DNA of 64,000 bases from Acridotheres tristis (lineage: Eukaryota > Chordata > Aves > Passeriformes > Sturnidae), in the NCBI GenBank assembly GCA_037013685.1, contig CM072919.1:28075866-28139865 (forward strand), in the 5' to 3' direction. Below are positions 12,963 to 27,438 of the stretch, piece after piece. Each line of letters starts with the position of its first letter. The first letter of the stretch is position 1. The notes under the pieces are model-generated. The model made no database searches. It had not been told where the DNA came from and saw only the letters and a list, made by a program, of their open reading frames with translations. Made by a program: the position numbers and the translations under genes.

Positions 12963-13600
12963 CCATAAAATTCCACAAGTCCAAGTGCAAGGTCCTGCAC
13001 ATGGATCAAAGCAATCCCAAGCACAAGTACAGGCTGTGTAGGCAGTCAATTGACAGCAACTCTGAGAGCATGCGCAGTTGTTGGTTGACAAAAAACTCAA
13101 CATGACCTGCCAATGTGTGTTTCCAGCCCAGAAAGACAACCATATCCTGGGGTGCATCAAAAACATGACCAGCAGGTGAAGGTGATTGGTTCTGCCCCTC
13201 TGCTCTGCTTTGGTGAGACCCCATCTGGATGTCTGCATCCAGCTGTGGGAAGCTCAGCACAAGATAGATGTAGGTCCACTGGAGCACATCCAGAGGAGCC
13301 ACAAAGATGCTCAGAGGACCTTGGGGCACCTTCCAATATCTAAAAGTGCTACAAGAGAGCTGGTGAGGGGCTTTTGATAAGGGCATGGTGTGATAGGCTT
13401 CAGACTGACGGAGGGTAGGTTTAGATGGGCAAAGAGAGGAAAGAAACTGTTTGCTTTGAGCATAGTGAGTCACTGGGACAGGTTGCCCAGAGAAATTGTG
13501 GATAATCCATCCCTGCAAGTGTTCAAAACTAAGTTGAATAGGGTTTCTTGGAAGTTTGCACAAATTCCCCTGACAAGGGGAACTTTTAAAATCCCTATCT
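12963..13600 (+). mobile_element. CR1 LINE fragment, 3' part of ORF2, internally deleted
   Basis: Degenerate CR1 non-LTR retrotransposon in the plus orientation. It begins with the typical AAGTGCAAGGTCCTGCAC block and continues through AATCCCAAGCACAAGTACAG. It then includes the stretch encoding LVRPHL near 13203-13220, followed by the GFRLTEGRFR block near 13396-13425, and ends with RLPREIVDNPSLQVFKTKL near 13471-13530. These are the C-terminal blocks of the CR1 reverse transcriptase ORF. The reading frame shifts and is broken, so the copy is dead. Around 13325-13335 the sequence passes from the block ending GGGGCACC straight to TTCCAATATCTAAAAG, missing roughly 90 bp of the consensus as I remember it: an internal deletion. 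The 3' end decays past about 13580 and the usual octamer tail is not clear. The minus-strand open frame at 13006-13563 is only the antisense shadow of this element. Confidence 0.93.
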
Positions 13601-16600
13601 CTTATCCTCTTTACTTTCAGCCATAATTAAGGACCTCTGTTAGACTTGAGGTTATCTTCTGTCTCAGTCTTAGCCTACCTTCCTAATGGAATCAAATCAA
13701 AATACTTCCATCTCAGAGGAGATGGATCCATCTCCCATCTAAGAAAATGGTGGAGTTAGATGAAGACTTAAAAGTGGTCTGTACATTAAAAGTCATTACA
13801 TAAAATGGAGTAGGGTTGGGAGTATTTCTGGTGAGGAGACTGGAGAGATCAGCTTGGAACTTGACAGAGACAATGGAATAAACGCTTTAATGACAGGTTG
13901 CACTGCGTTACTGCTAACTGTAGCTGTAGTTCATGCCATGTCTCTTGAGACCTTATAATATTTCTCCTAGTTCCGGAGCAGGAAGTTCAGAAGTCGTCTT
14001 ATTGGAGCAACTATGGGGCAGGAATGGCTGGAAGTGGGGATGGGAGAAAGCAGATCCATACATCTGCACTAATCTCTGATGCTATTCAGGAATTAAATCG
14101 TTATTTCAGGATAGTGGCTTGAACTTCACTGAAAGGTATTGTTGTAAATTTTGCCAGGTGAACATGGCCTTTGTTTTCCTGAATCCTGCTTGTATTCTTT
14201 AGCCCATGTGTTTCTGCCAGTGAAAGCTTGTTATTTAGGAGGGACAATTAAACTTCTCAGTATTTTGCCAAAGTGGATATGCACCAACACTCATTTAAAA
14301 TAATCAAGTGAAGATGTTGTAACATTAGTAAAATTAATTGCCTAATCCAATCTTTTTAAAGTCTTCCTAGCTGGCCCCCAAAATCACTAGTTATTCTGTT
14401 AACAGTTGCAGCCAATGTAGTTAAAACATTGTGAAATAAGGAAATTATAACTTAAAAGACAAACCATGAAACACTGACAGTAATCAAGAAAAGTTCTATT
14501 CATAGAATAGGCTAGACTTGAATATTTGTCTTTGTAATAAGAGAAAAAGTGCAAGAATTAATTCGTACCACTAAATAAAGTAGCCTCAGGCTGGTAGAAG
14601 AAAAATAAACTTAATTTTGGGGGACAGGTATGACATATGCTGGTGGTGCTCTTGAGTGAGTCTTCAGATAGTATTTTCTGGTACCAAAAATCAAGGTTGA
14701 ACTCTGTATCATATATCAAACATTTAATTACATTTAGGTAAGCCAAGCGCAACTTCTTCCTGTGTTGTTTCGTTTTTTGCTTTGAATTTAGAAAATACCA
14801 TTAAAGTCCTTCACTGGCAGAGCAGGTGGGCAGCCTATGACCCCACACCCAAGTGGGCTGACTGATCAGGTAGAGACCTTGTTGCAAAGCTTGTGTTGAT
14901 ACCCAGGAAACAATGAATTACCCGTTGGATTGTGGCAGTGGTAGTTTCTGTTGGCTTTGCCTAACAGATGACTCCTGCCTGCTGTTTTAAGAGCTCAGTT
15001 GTGTGTATTTCCGCAGAAAAGCCTGTCCACCTGCAGATGCACTCCATGCTGAGCGGATCATGGGGTTCAAATAGGAGGTTCTCCAGTGAGGTCCAGTGGA
15101 CTCTCCAAAACCACAGGGTCTGTGTGAAGGGGGCTTTTGACAGCTCAAGGGAAGGATCAACTTATTTCTTCCTGCTTTTTTTCCTCAGATGTATTTGCAC
15201 CACTCTACAGTTCCACTCTTACACATTTATGTATCTTGCTCATAAAAAGCAAGGCAGAAGGATCCATAAAGTATATTTAGTGCTGAGACAACACCTGGCT
15301 CATATTCTTAGGAGCTTTTAGCCCGGTGTACCAATGCTTCTCTTTTTTTTGTTCTCTCTTCAGTCAGTTTAATGAGGACTGTTCTTGGCTGTTTTCTGAT
15401 ATTAGTTTTTCATGACCAGGGATAGGTGACGAGCAGTACAAGAAATAGGAACAAAACCATGCCCTTCTTAAAATAAAGCAATTAAGCAATTTTTCCATTC
15501 TTTTAAAAATGTTGTTTCTGCATTCACTAGTCATTCATGGGTATTAATATTACATTAAGCTGTATTTACTGTAAAGCTTTTTGCATTTTATGTCTTCATG
15601 TTCATGTAGTTCTGTCAACAAAAACTTTGGATTTCAGGAGAAAAGATTAAATGCTGAAGCTTTTTTGTCAAAGATGGTAGGTTCCTGTGTCTAGCTGAGT
15701 GTTAATTCAAGGTATCTGCAAGATTAATGCACAAGTGGAGGAGTGCAGGAATCTGCCGTGTGAAGCTTGCTTCATCACCCATGTTAACATTCTCATCTGC
15801 TGCTAAAACTGGTCCTGCAGTTCCATTTCTACTGCTGTACTTTGTCTGTCAGGACTGGAAGTTATTATGCTAACTTTGAAGCATCAGACTGTCTTAGCCA
15901 CAGCTCTGGTGGTGGCTGCACTAAGTCCTGCTTTAATTTATGTCTTCTTAGCATGCAAGTAAGTAGCTTTTTCCCTATTCCTGATTCTTCAAAGGAGCTC
16001 TGCTTTTATACTCCTGCTCAGTCCCAGGTATTGCAGACAGCTTTTTATTTCATGTGTAAACCTAGCTGGATGGGAGCTCTTATGTTGTGCTTAGAGTAGT
16101 TTTACTCTACAGTGCTTTGGAACGGACAAAGTCCATGGAGACCAGTTGAATAATATTGCAGATTCTGTTCTGGAGCGCCAGAGACTCAAAAGTAAACATG
16201 AAAATGTGAATTGAAGCGTTGACTTGAATTGCCAGATGTTGCTTGTGTCAAAGAGTTCAATAACACTCATTCATTTACTGTTCTACAAAATAGTTACATG
16301 TACTTGGAGCAGTACTGATATTGGAGAAACAGTTTCATTAAAAATTATTCTTGTACTCAAACATATCTATTTGTCATTGCAATTTTTTTAGACTAGAGTG
16401 AACTAGTTAGTTATTGCCCCTGAGGCTGTCTTTGTGGTAATAATGAATAATTTAAATAATTACAGTCAGATATTTCCTATTAAGTGTTTGACAAATATTA
16501 GACTGCTGTGACTGTTGTTTCTGATAATACTCAATGCTATCTCATTAGTGCCTTATATATCCATATCTGTCTGCACACTGGCAGGTCTTACTCCAGTGCA

Positions 16601-17506
16601 TGATTACAAACTCTCCTAGAGCTCAACACCTGAAATGAAGTATTCCCTTAGAGATGTCCTCCAAAATTCAATAGCAAAGTCTTTATTTGTATTGACATAA
16701 AATCCAAAAGATGTTTCACATTTCAGATTTCATTTTCTGTTAGAATCCAGATTCAGATTTGGATTTGGATTTGTTAGAATCTTTCCAAAAGTTCAGTTTC
16801 AGTAGAAAACCTCCCTTTTTTCACAAATGTCTATAGTTTAGGCTGGGAAGGATATTTAGATCACTTACTGTCCACTTTTAGATACAGGTCTTTAACTTTT
16901 GACCAGATATTATACTGAAATTTAAAACTTTACTTTGGTGAAAATGTTTCGTCCACTAAGTCATTCAGCCTTGACTGGAAGGATTCAAGAGATGGGGAAT
17001 CCATTGCTCTCTTCCCTTTATCATCTTCAAACTGTGAAGAAGATCGGCTCATTTCTGATTTGGCTTTGCCTGATCTCAGGTTCCAAACATTAGTTCTTGT
17101 TGTGCCTTTTCTACATTAAATTAAAGAGCTATTCAGTACATTTGCTTTTTCTCCCTGTGAATTACATACTGGCATTGAGTCAACACACCATTTTCTTTTG
17201 AGAAATGTAATAAATTTAGTTCTTTACGTCTCAATGGAAGTTAATATCTCCAGATTTCATATGCTTTCATACATTTCTCTGTAGCATCTCCAGTCATTCA
17301 ACTTCTTTGAGAGAGATCTGTCTACATCTTACTAATGTAAGATCAAGTCTTTGCTACATGATTTTCTCCTATTGCATTAGGCAGCAGTTACATTTGACCC
17401 ATTTATCACCCTACTGTAAAGAGTCAGTTTAGGAGGAATTTACCCTTTCTAGAGCTGCTGCTTTTTGTCCCAGTTTTAAACTAGTGTTAGGAAACATTGC
17501 ATTTAT

Positions 17507-17522
17507 AAAAAAAAAAAAAAAA
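17507..17522 (+). repeat. Poly-A tract, 16 A
   Basis: Uninterrupted run of 16 A followed by TAAACC. No recognisable retroposed sequence precedes it and no target-site duplication is obvious, so I regard it as a simple homopolymer. Confidence 0.9.
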
Positions 17523-20223
17523 TAAACCAGACAAATACAGTAACGTGAGGGAAAAAAAAAAGGCCATCATCTTTCTTGTTAATAACCGTGCCATCCATCT
17601 TCACATTTACATGAGTTTTATCAGAAGTGAATTTGTATATATTTCCCGTGTGGTTGAGTAGCCATAGGACACTCCAGCAATAGTATCTCCATTGAATAGT
17701 GACTTCTCCACAATAGCTGCATTTGCTGATTACTTAGTCTGCAGGTTCTTAGAAACGTGGAATAGTATTGACTTTCAACCGTTTCTCATGAGTAAAGAAT
17801 TTCTAGAGTTGTTCTGTTTGTCCCCTCATGAATTTGTGAAACATTGACCAATTTCTGCCTAAGTTGAAGTTTTAGTTAAGTAATGAAGTTTCTCCAACTT
17901 TTGTGGTAATGGTTTGCAGCATAGAAGAAGAAATGAGGACTGTATCTTTCTAGTAAAAGGAAGACCTGCTAATCTCTCTCTTGAAAGACAAGGGGGAGTG
18001 ACTCACATACTAGACACAGCACCTGGAATCAAACAATTGACAAAGCAGCAGTTATCACCAGTCAACCAGAGCAGGTGAGGGCTACAGTGTAATGACAGTC
18101 CAGAAGTTTCATGGGAAGTATGGGAAGAGCAAAATTTAGTAGTTGGTGAAAACGAAAGAGAGATAAAGCACTTTCTAAAAATGTTTGGCAAAGTTGACAT
18201 AATTTTTCCTCCTGCTGAGAATGTTCTCAGGGAATAAATCAATTGCGTGACAAAAATTTGAATATACTCTATTTTCATATAAATAATTATCAGTTAAACA
18301 TGCTAATTCATCAAAATGTGAAACTGAGTTTATTTATTTAGGTGTTATTTTCCAGTAAGTTGCATTGGCTTGAATTAATTATGTTTTTGTACCTTAATTC
18401 CTCATCAGTAGATTTCAAGATCACAGCATTGTGGTTCTCAAAGGATTTTTAGTATGCATCAGCCTCATCCCCCTGCCCAGAGCAGGAGCAAACGTTCTTA
18501 CATTACTTCCTGATAGGTGCTCACCTTGGTTCTTTCCTTTGTGTTGTACAATGACACATCCTCTCTAGCCAGTCTCTTCCAAACTTCCAGTTTTAGTTAC
18601 CGTTCTTCCTTGATGTGAGCATACAACCTCAGGAACAGCTGAGTAAGCAGCATTCACCCTCAAAAAACAGATTTGTTCTTCATGCCCACAGTACTGGGGA
18701 TAGGAATTTGTGAACCTAGATATCCATTTCTCCTTTGTTTATCTTGAGATTTATGTAAGACTACCTATACAAAGAGTTTTCTCTGAAATGTTGGGTTCAG
18801 ATTTTCCCATCTATACCTTTTCTGTTATTTTAAGTATTATTTTAAGTGAACATCCATAGCCAGTTGGCTGGTTTATGACCCTTCAGTCCAAACTCTGCAA
18901 GCCTGCCGATTTAGAAATACTTATCCCTGAGAAGATACTGATGAGCAGCAAAAAAGAATGTACTTCATCAAACACTTAACCCTTTTTTTTTTTCCAAATA
19001 CGGAACAGAAACACATATTGAACAATTTCATACCTTCTTCTGCGTTGTTATTTACAGTTTCAACAGCTTCATCTGAAAACTGATGCATTTTTGCTGTAGA
19101 CTGCGTTTGTTACTTGTGTATTTTGCTAAGTTTGCCAGCCATACATTGTTTTTACTTGGATAACTTAACCTTTCTTTATCATATTTAGCTAATTTTCATG
19201 TTTTCTATCTTCCTGATTTTGTTTTTTTCTAAACCAGAGGGACTGATGCTGTTAGATGTTCTTTTGTCATCCAAGAACTTTCTAAAAATACCATTCATTC
19301 ATTTATGTTTAAATATCACGTCTTAGTTAAATTTACCAATCTAATTCCTACTTTGAAGAAAAGAATAACATTTTTGAAGCTCGAAGCATGTGTGTTGCCA
19401 GCAACAGCTTCTCTTTGTTCAGTCCCACCAATGTCATGTCAGGTTCACAGGCCCCAGGCAGGCAGCCACTTATCTTCATTCAATCAAAACACTGCCCAAA
19501 ATGGCAGAGTCATGGAAGGTATAACACATTTTTGTCTATGAGCACTGTGCATTGTTTTTAGAAACTCTTAATATTTGTGACCACTGGTGTCCATCTCCTG
19601 AAGTTACACCTGTCAGGGTGAGGAAACTCTCCATGCATTGCAGAGGTGTGCCTAAGAAGAAACTTAGCCCATTCACTGTTTCGCCAAAGTTGTCACAAAG
19701 CTCCTCAACACCATCTTCTCCTGGGCTTTTTTCTTGTATTAATTTACATGCATGATAGACCCAAGATCAGATTTTATCCTTATTGCTAATAATAGAGCAC
19801 CAAATCACTTCTATGCACTTGAATCAACCTTAACAATAAGGTAATAAGGTAAACTTAGGTAATAAGCAACTTTTTAACACTCCAAGCATACAAATTATTT
19901 GAACAACCATCAGTAATGCCAGTTATCTCAAATTTGGCTTCATGGCTGTGGTTAGACAACAAACAAGAACTGGAAAAACTAGCAGTGGCATAGCATTAAT
20001 TTCATAATTCCTTTTCTTTTTATTCGCCAGATGAATTTATTTGCAGCACATGTAGATTAAATTTGTATTATCTTTGCCTCCTTAGCACCCTGCCCTCAAA
20101 CTGCTAATGTAACAGTTTTCTGACTGCTCCAGCTAGCTTTCAGCTGAGAAGATTGGTTTATCAACCTGTGAGATAACCAAAACACGAGAAATATCAAGTG
20201 CCGCTATGCCGTTTCTAGGGAGC

Positions 20224-20265
20224 CAGTATATTTGCACTTTATATTTCACAGTATATTTGCACTTT
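20224..20265 (+). repeat. 17-bp direct repeat, 25-bp period
   Basis: CAGTATATTTGCACTTT occurs at 20224-20240 and again identically at 20249-20265, separated by ATATTTCA. This is a small local duplication. Confidence 0.9.
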
Positions 20266-20420
20266 AAACTTTTTCCTGTCAAGAAGCATTTGGGAGGGCA
20301 ATTTTCTGTAGAAAGGACTTGTCATTTTCTGATAACCTGTATCGGAAACTAATCTTGTCATGTTGATAAATAGGGATGTTAAGAGACTTGTATTAAAAGC
20401 ATTGGGATTATTATATAGTT

Positions 20421-20441
20421 AATAATAATAATAATAATAAT
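20421..20441 (+). repeat. (AAT)7 microsatellite
   Basis: Seven perfect AAT units followed by AAAAG. Likely length-polymorphic. Confidence 0.97.
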
Positions 20442-23400
20442 AAAAGCAAACTAGTGCTAAGAATTCAAATTGGTTACACAGATAGTGTTAAGGACAAGGC
20501 TAATTTAAACAGACATATTATATTTTTATATTACAACATGCAAATATACTCTATGAAATAATTATCATATATATCTTAATAATAACTGTGTTTTCCAATG
20601 TATACTTTAATTTTATGAACAACATTTACTAAGCAGCATTTTTTAATCTATATCCCAATTCTTACATGAAAGACATTTCCCCACACATTAATTCTTTTAT
20701 TTCCAATAGGTTTGCAAGACATACCTACAACAGCTTAACAGAAAAATAATCCACATAGTTAATAGAATAAACCATTTTAGATTATATTCGTTACTACTGC
20801 TGTGTTAAGTAGTCAGTTTGAAGACAAATGTCATGTACTTTTACACAAACACTGTTAAGTGTCCATCATCGCTTTTAAGAGCAAGGCTTGTGCAAATGAC
20901 ATAATGTGTATAAAAGTTCTCACCACTTTATCTGAGATTTTTGTTAATATATTGTTTGAAATGATACATGTTATAAAATGCACACAATGCAATTCATAAT
21001 ACATATAAATAAACCCCACATATATTTGAAATCTGAAGGCCAGTTTTGACTCTTAAATACTTGCATGATTATCTGTTTGAGTCTCGCAGACCTTAGCTCT
21101 GACTTTGCCTTCCTGGGCAAGACAGATCGTTTTTTATTACCATCTTTGCCACCAGATGATCAGTGCTATTATGTCAGAGTTTAAACTATATACTGTGTTT
21201 AACTGGAAGGGCTTTGCATGGAAGGAGCATTCCTGCCGGAAGGTATGCATGCTGTGACTACTCTAATAGGATTTTTCCACCTCAGCTGTGCAAGCAACAG
21301 AAACAAATGGGAACATAAACATATCTCAAAACACTTGTGCTGCAGAAGGAGGCATCACTTTTTAATTCTAGAGAAACTGAACTTCAAGGACTCATCCTTA
21401 CTCTGAATAGTTATATTTGAGTGTTTGTTGTTTGATTAATTTGAGGACAGAGTTCTAGACATCTGTTTATGCAGCTTAGTCTGTTCAATGAAATCTATTC
21501 CCTTTTCCACAAAGGAAACCTCCCATAAAATCCCATCAAATTAAATAAACACATGTAAAATAATGGCTGAAGTACAGTGTCCAGCAGTACTATACTGGAC
21601 ATTGATAACAGTATGTGTGAGATGGGATTTGGATCATTTCAGGAGTATTATGGATGTTTATGATTTTGACAATTTCCTGCTACTGACTGCACAGCTTACA
21701 AATTCAGCACAGCTTATAAATCTTAAGAGATTCCTTTTGACTGCTAGGCACCTAAGTCAGATGCCACTGAAGATTCCCAGTGGTTTTGTTGGGTCTCTCT
21801 TCTTGTTCCAACAGACCATTATTTTAAACCTAAAAGCCAAGTGTGAGCTAATGTTTTAAGAGTGTTCTTTTCTTCTTCTGTTAATAGCCCTGGATGAAAC
21901 TTACTAAACATTTGTGTCATACTCGGTCTGATATCAGTTTCTCCTTACTCTTGAAGCACATACCTCCTCTCCTCCACAAAATAGCCAAAATACTGTTTTT
22001 CTTATTCTATCATCTCTGGGTGGCAACAAATAGAAACCACAAACATCCAGTGGATGCACCAAAATGTGATGGGCTTCCCCACCAGCCAAATGCCACGGGT
22101 TGTTCTCATTGAGCCAACCAAGCAAGGACATGCCTTAAACAAAGATATTAGATGCAAAGTGGTCATTAACACCAGTATACCCAGCCTGTGAGAAATGTGG
22201 GTTAATTGGAAAAGAGATACCACCGGGGAGTCCATCATGTTGCATGATGTCAGTAGAAAATGTACTCACATAATCTTGGGAATGTCAGGTCCCCTTACTT
22301 CTCTACATCCTTGTAGAGGGTGTCTTTCTTCCAAAGCAGCTCAAAGCTCAGTAGAGAAGTGAGGACTTCTTTTATTATTTTGTGGGTTGATCATAAAGAT
22401 TGTGTTTTATAAAGTATTAGAAATTCCAGGTGAAATAAAAGTATAAGCATTTATATCACCTGCTGTCAGACTGTCCCACTTCAGGAGAATTCTTCTACAC
22501 AATACAGGCAAGTCCTGGTTTCTGCCAGTTTGTGTCTTCACTAGAATGACATTTTTATTTGTATGGTTTTAACTCTATTCACAGTTTGTAGTTTGCACCC
22601 ACAGATAAATAATGTTATCTTGGTAACAGAGGTACAATCAGTCCCAGGTGAATTGATTTACCATCATCCAAAGCTATTATCAACCATGTAAAATTTATTT
22701 TTTGTAGAAATGAGGAAGTAGAAATTGATTTTTAGTAGTTATACTTTCCATACACAGCCTCTTTAATTACATATTCTGTTAATTTTTGTATTATTTTTCT
22801 GTGCTACATGTCTTTTTCTAAACTTTTCTTCTGATTTCATGCCTGATTTTTTTAATGCTACTAAATGATTTACTGAAACTCTACAAGTGATACTTCATTT
22901 GCCAGGGAGACTGAGCTGAGTGCTGTCCCCAAATTTGATACAATATTATGTTAGAATTAATATGGATATTGATGCAAAATTAATGCAAATAGACTCCACA
23001 TCTAATCCCACACTCCCTCACTCAAGTTCACTGGCAGCAACAGCAAGTTACTTCTTTGATTTCAGTGCTGGATATGCAATATTTATGAGAGGTTGCACTT
23101 TACAGCTTTACGTTAGTTATTGTTATTCCAGAGCACATTAAAACAGTTTTTGGAACTGAATTTGTTCCAACATTGTTGTCAGACCCCACTTAGACAAAAC
23201 AGAGTTTTGGCTTTGGTATATTTTGCTTGTGGCTTACCTCTGTAAAAGCTACACCACCAGCTTCCTGGAGATGCAGACTATAATTCGCATTTTGCCAGTT
23301 GTACCTATACACAACTGTGCAGGACACTGCTTACAGTTGTAAGTGCCTATGATGTGCAGGGCAGTATTTGACCATTTCACTGTATGTCTGCAGAATCTGG

Positions 23401-23654
23401 CTTGAGTGCACTGTTAGAATGTAATTGGTGTAACTAACAACTAATATGAAAGAGCAGAATAGAAGGTCATCACCAGACTGCAAAGGTTTTAATAAATTGG
23501 TGGGGAATCTTTCCCCTCATGTAGTCTGTTGTTGTATCTTCTGAGAATACCTGAAATCTTCAGTGATCTCTAACCTTGACATGTTAGTCTCCTGTATTTT
23601 ACTGGTCACATGCAATTTTATTTTATTGCTATCTATTTAGACAGGGATGGTCTT

Positions 23655-23770
23655 TCTGATCATAAAATCACAGGCTCATAAAGTGGTTTGGGTTGCAAAG
23701 GACCCTAAAGATCAGGTGGTTCCCGACACTCACAATGGGCAGGGACAGGTGTCTCCCTTTTCCATTCAAA
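23655..23770 (-). mobile_element. CR1 LINE 3' tail, minus strand
   Basis: On the plus strand the sequence reads ATCATAAAATCACAGGCTCA, then GTGGTTTGGGTTGCAAAGGA, CCCTAAAGATCAGG and AATGGGCAGGGACAGG. These are the complement of the avian CR1 3' untranslated end, with its ATTCTATG-like repeats and the block that gives GGTTTGGGTTGGAAAGGACC on this strand. Only about 115 bp is recognisable, which is typical for a 5'-truncated copy. The last 20-30 bp toward 23770 are uncertain. Confidence 0.85.
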
Positions 23771-26290
23771 TATGTGTGCCCAGGTAAACGGCTTTTTGAT
23801 GGGTAATAAAGACTGGTTTGATTTTAATCCTCTTGCCCTGCTAGTTTCAGACTCATAGAAAATGGTTGTTTTGATATGCTTTGTCATATAGATTGTGTAA
23901 TACATTTGGGCATAGGCTTAGGTTTAAAATGTAGCTGTTAAAATTGAACATTGTACAATCATTTTCAAAAGATAGGCTTTTTTGAGTTACTTTCTTAAAT
24001 CTAACTGTCCAAACGTAGTTTTGTTTATATTTCCACTAAATGTGAAAACTCGTACTGGTTAAGTGTGCAATTCAGTGACAGTTTATATAATGGGGGAAAA
24101 TCAATAGATATTCCCCTGTGGTTTTTTGGTATGGGAGAAAAATACCCATCAAGAAAACTTGCTGTTCCTGGTGGGCTTGAGCTTTCTTCCCCTTGGACTC
24201 AGCATTGCATCTCTCCCATCAACCCCAATGTGCACGGCTGAATTTCCATAGCCTTTTTTTTCCTGGAACCTCTTTTCCAGTCATCATGGAATCCTTTCTC
24301 CCACAGCAGTGGGCAGAGTAGAGGAGGGGTATTTCCTCCTCATCACCTCCTGGATACATTTGTCTCAGGAGAGCTGTGGTTTTTTCCATGAACAGAGACA
24401 AGGAGACCTCCCTAGTCATACAAGTAGAGACGCTTCTCTTTCTTACAGCCTCAACCCTTTGCTGCTCCAGCATCCCACCCTGTGGTCCCTCATGGTGTCT
24501 GAACACTGTAAATCTGGGAGGAAAGTGCTCAGAAGCATTTCAGCAAAACCAAATAACATGCAGCAAGCTGCTTGCCTCCACCAAATCGAGCATGAGTGTA
24601 ATTATCCTTTTAACCAAGACACTTTAACATAGACCAGGAGTGACTGTGAGGGAGTGAGAGCAGCCCAATGATAGATTTAAAGTTCAACAGAGGGGAAAAA
24701 AAATCATACAAGGATTTCACAAGCAATAACACTTGGATGGTATTTGGGAAATCTTTTTTCTTTCAAGACTATCTTGCGATTTACTATGGGAGTAGCACAT
24801 CAAAGCTGCACTGACTTCAAAGCTTAGAACCACTTACGGCTTCCAGCTATTACTAAAACCTACCACTTCACCCTGCCAGCAGCTCATCTCAGCTGCCTCT
24901 TTAAGTTACACCCATCTACTTCCTGCCTTCTGATTTTGGGGAGGGAAAAAAAATAGCCAGAAAAACTTGTAAATTAAATATAGCTGTTCTTAGTGAAGCA
25001 ATGTCAAAGTCAGGGGGAAAAGGCAAATGAAGGCATTAAGACATTAAAGATTTAGTACAAACTCAACAGTGATTTACATATGCACACTCTCATTTGGCCG
25101 ACTGTAATAAAGCTGTCTGCTTTGAGGAAGTTCCCTGTGAGAGTGTTATCCCAGGGTACCAGGTCCTGAATGAAGTGTGCAAGCTTTGTGGGCTGTTACT
25201 GAGGTCCAGATGTTACCTGTAGCTTGACACAACCAGCAGTGCCATGGCACTCCAGGATATCTTTTCATATTCACATATTCGCATGCAATGGAATAAGTTC
25301 CCATCCCCATTCCATAGGGGCACTCCACATTCTCTGATCTGCAGAGATACCTGCTTGTGTACCTCAGAACATTATACCACTATGAGGCAATGATCACCAT
25401 TTTTTGTGCACTGTTGTTGATTCTTTTGTATTAGTGGTAGAGATCTTGGAGGCAGCATTTTTATATTTATATTTTGGGAGTCCCTGAAACAACTCAATTG
25501 TAGTAGCACAGGGCTATGTTCTCCAAACTGATAGAAGGCTAAAATGTACCAGAGTGGTAATTTATTGTGGTATTAATATTGTTCAACACTTTAAATTCAT
25601 AAATTGTTGTTTTCTGATTGGGAGATCTATGTCTCAGGTTTTTAAAATGGTAATTTCTGAATACAGTTTGTCTTGCAGATTGCATGTTAATAGGAACTGA
25701 GGAACGAGTGTGTTCTTTGAATGTGTTTCATATAAGACTTTGTATATTCGGTACAGATCAATGACATAGAGCTAAATGCCATTAATCCATTTACAGACAT
25801 TCAGTACAACAAAGAGAAATTACCGTTGAAAGAGCCAATCGTCCATTAAGGAGAATCTCTCTACTTCCTTACATAGTCTTATATTTTGAAAATGCCTTTG
25901 AAGGTGTTTAAAGTTGAAATTTTCTTCCTTTATTTCTTCCCTTTACAAAGAAGGCTTTTGGCAGCAGTGGGAATGCTGGTGGCTTCTCCCAGCTGAGCTG
26001 GGACAGCAGAGATGGCCCCACATAGTGCCAATCTGCTGTTTTGGCCACAGTGTCACATCAGGGGGTTGTCTTATCCTCACCCACACATACAAATTATGTG
26101 CTTCTGCATCAGACATGTTGCAGATCTCAGTACAGAAATGGGAAGGCAGACAATAGGCTGTTTTGCCTGGATGGTGGTTGCCACTGGATGTAAATAATTG
26201 AATTATTGTGTACCACAGTCAGCTGACAAAAAGAGATTCTAAAAAGCTGATGTATGAAAAAAATTTACAGGGACTTACTGCTAAATCTGT

Positions 26291-26309
26291 TATATATATA
26301 TATATATAT
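26291..26309 (+). repeat. (TA)9 microsatellite
   Basis: Nine TA units plus T, following ATCTGT. Simple repeat, likely polymorphic. Confidence 0.95.
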
Positions 26310-27438
26310 TTGGCTAGTGTATGTTCTCTCTGAAGAACATGGCTCTGCTTTAAACTTGTAGAGGGGTAGATGGGAGCTTCCTGGCTGGCTGATGATGCAA
26401 TCAGAAGGTAAGGATATTTGTAATAATTATAGGCACTCCGTTAATATTGTGTGATAGGATTTTTCTCTTCTTAAAATATACATTTCTCTCAAACTGTGCA
26501 GACCAGTAACAGCACAGTCATTTGAAGTTCACTGAAAATACAGGAGGAAAATACATGTCTCCTGTCCTTATGTTAAACTTGGTATATTAACTTTCTTGCA
26601 CAGCTTGCAGCATAGGAGTGTGGTATACAGCAATGGCAAGACAGGCTAACAACATACATATTCATTAAGTACTGCTGGATTAGCAGAAACCAACAAGGGT
26701 GTGCAAGCAGGGAGGCATGATTTCTTTTCATAACTTTTCATTTATGACTTAATCAATTAAAATAACAAGTTTGGATTTTTTTGTCTGCAGGTAACTATGC
26801 ACAAGTCATCTGCAGAAGCCATTGTTTCATATGCTTACTTTTACAACATAAAAGTTGTGTCAGTTAGCTGCAGTACATCCACAAGCAGAGCTGGGCTTGA
26901 AGTTAGAGATAAATATGTAAGGATCCAAAAATTATTTTAGACTAGTGTAGAAAATTCAGGAAAGCATAGTGAATTCCTTAACGCACAGGTTTTTATCTAA
27001 ATTTCCCATTATTATTCTTTATATATTCTTTGCCTTTTTAATCTTTTGTTCCTTTCATGTTCAAAGATGGCAAGATTATGGAAGCAATAGGCACTGCAGC
27101 CTACATTTAAATTTAGTTGTGATATGGTGGTATAGAAAGTGTTCTTCTCATGTTTCGCTGGCTTGATCGTCTGTCTACATTATTAAACCTCCTTAAACAC
27201 CTCCATTATAGTGTTCACCTTGCTTGACTTCAAAGAGCAGTGAAGCTATGTAGAGGGAGTGAGCCACAACTCTGCCATGTAGTTACTTAGAAATGCTAAT
27301 GCCTTCTCTGCTGTGTTTATGAAGTTGTCTGTTTTTCTGCAACTCTAGAATCAAAATAATAAAATGACTGAGATAAATATGGAGGCTAAAGATATTCTGT
27401 GATTTGAAGTAATTACCATTCACCTTTCGAAATCTTGT

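Larger units (their letters stand above)
13601..23654. other. Noncoding DNA, no gene seen
   Basis: AT-rich intronic or intergenic sequence of about 10 kb. Apart from the simple repeats listed separately I see nothing that can be supported. The open frames at 14968-15321, 15842-16099 and minus 18003-18278 lack recognisable domains. I searched this stretch for a FAM172A terminal exon and found no convincing match. Confidence 0.55.

Noticed and set aside
13006..13563. 185-codon minus-strand open frame
   Set aside because: It is the antisense of the CR1 ORF2 fragment at 12963-13600; no independent domain.
16160..16215. Candidate terminal FAM172A exon ending in a basic SKHE-type peptide
   Set aside because: A TTGCAG acceptor and a short basic tail are present, but the tail ends NVN, not HEEL, and the expected upstream residues are missing.
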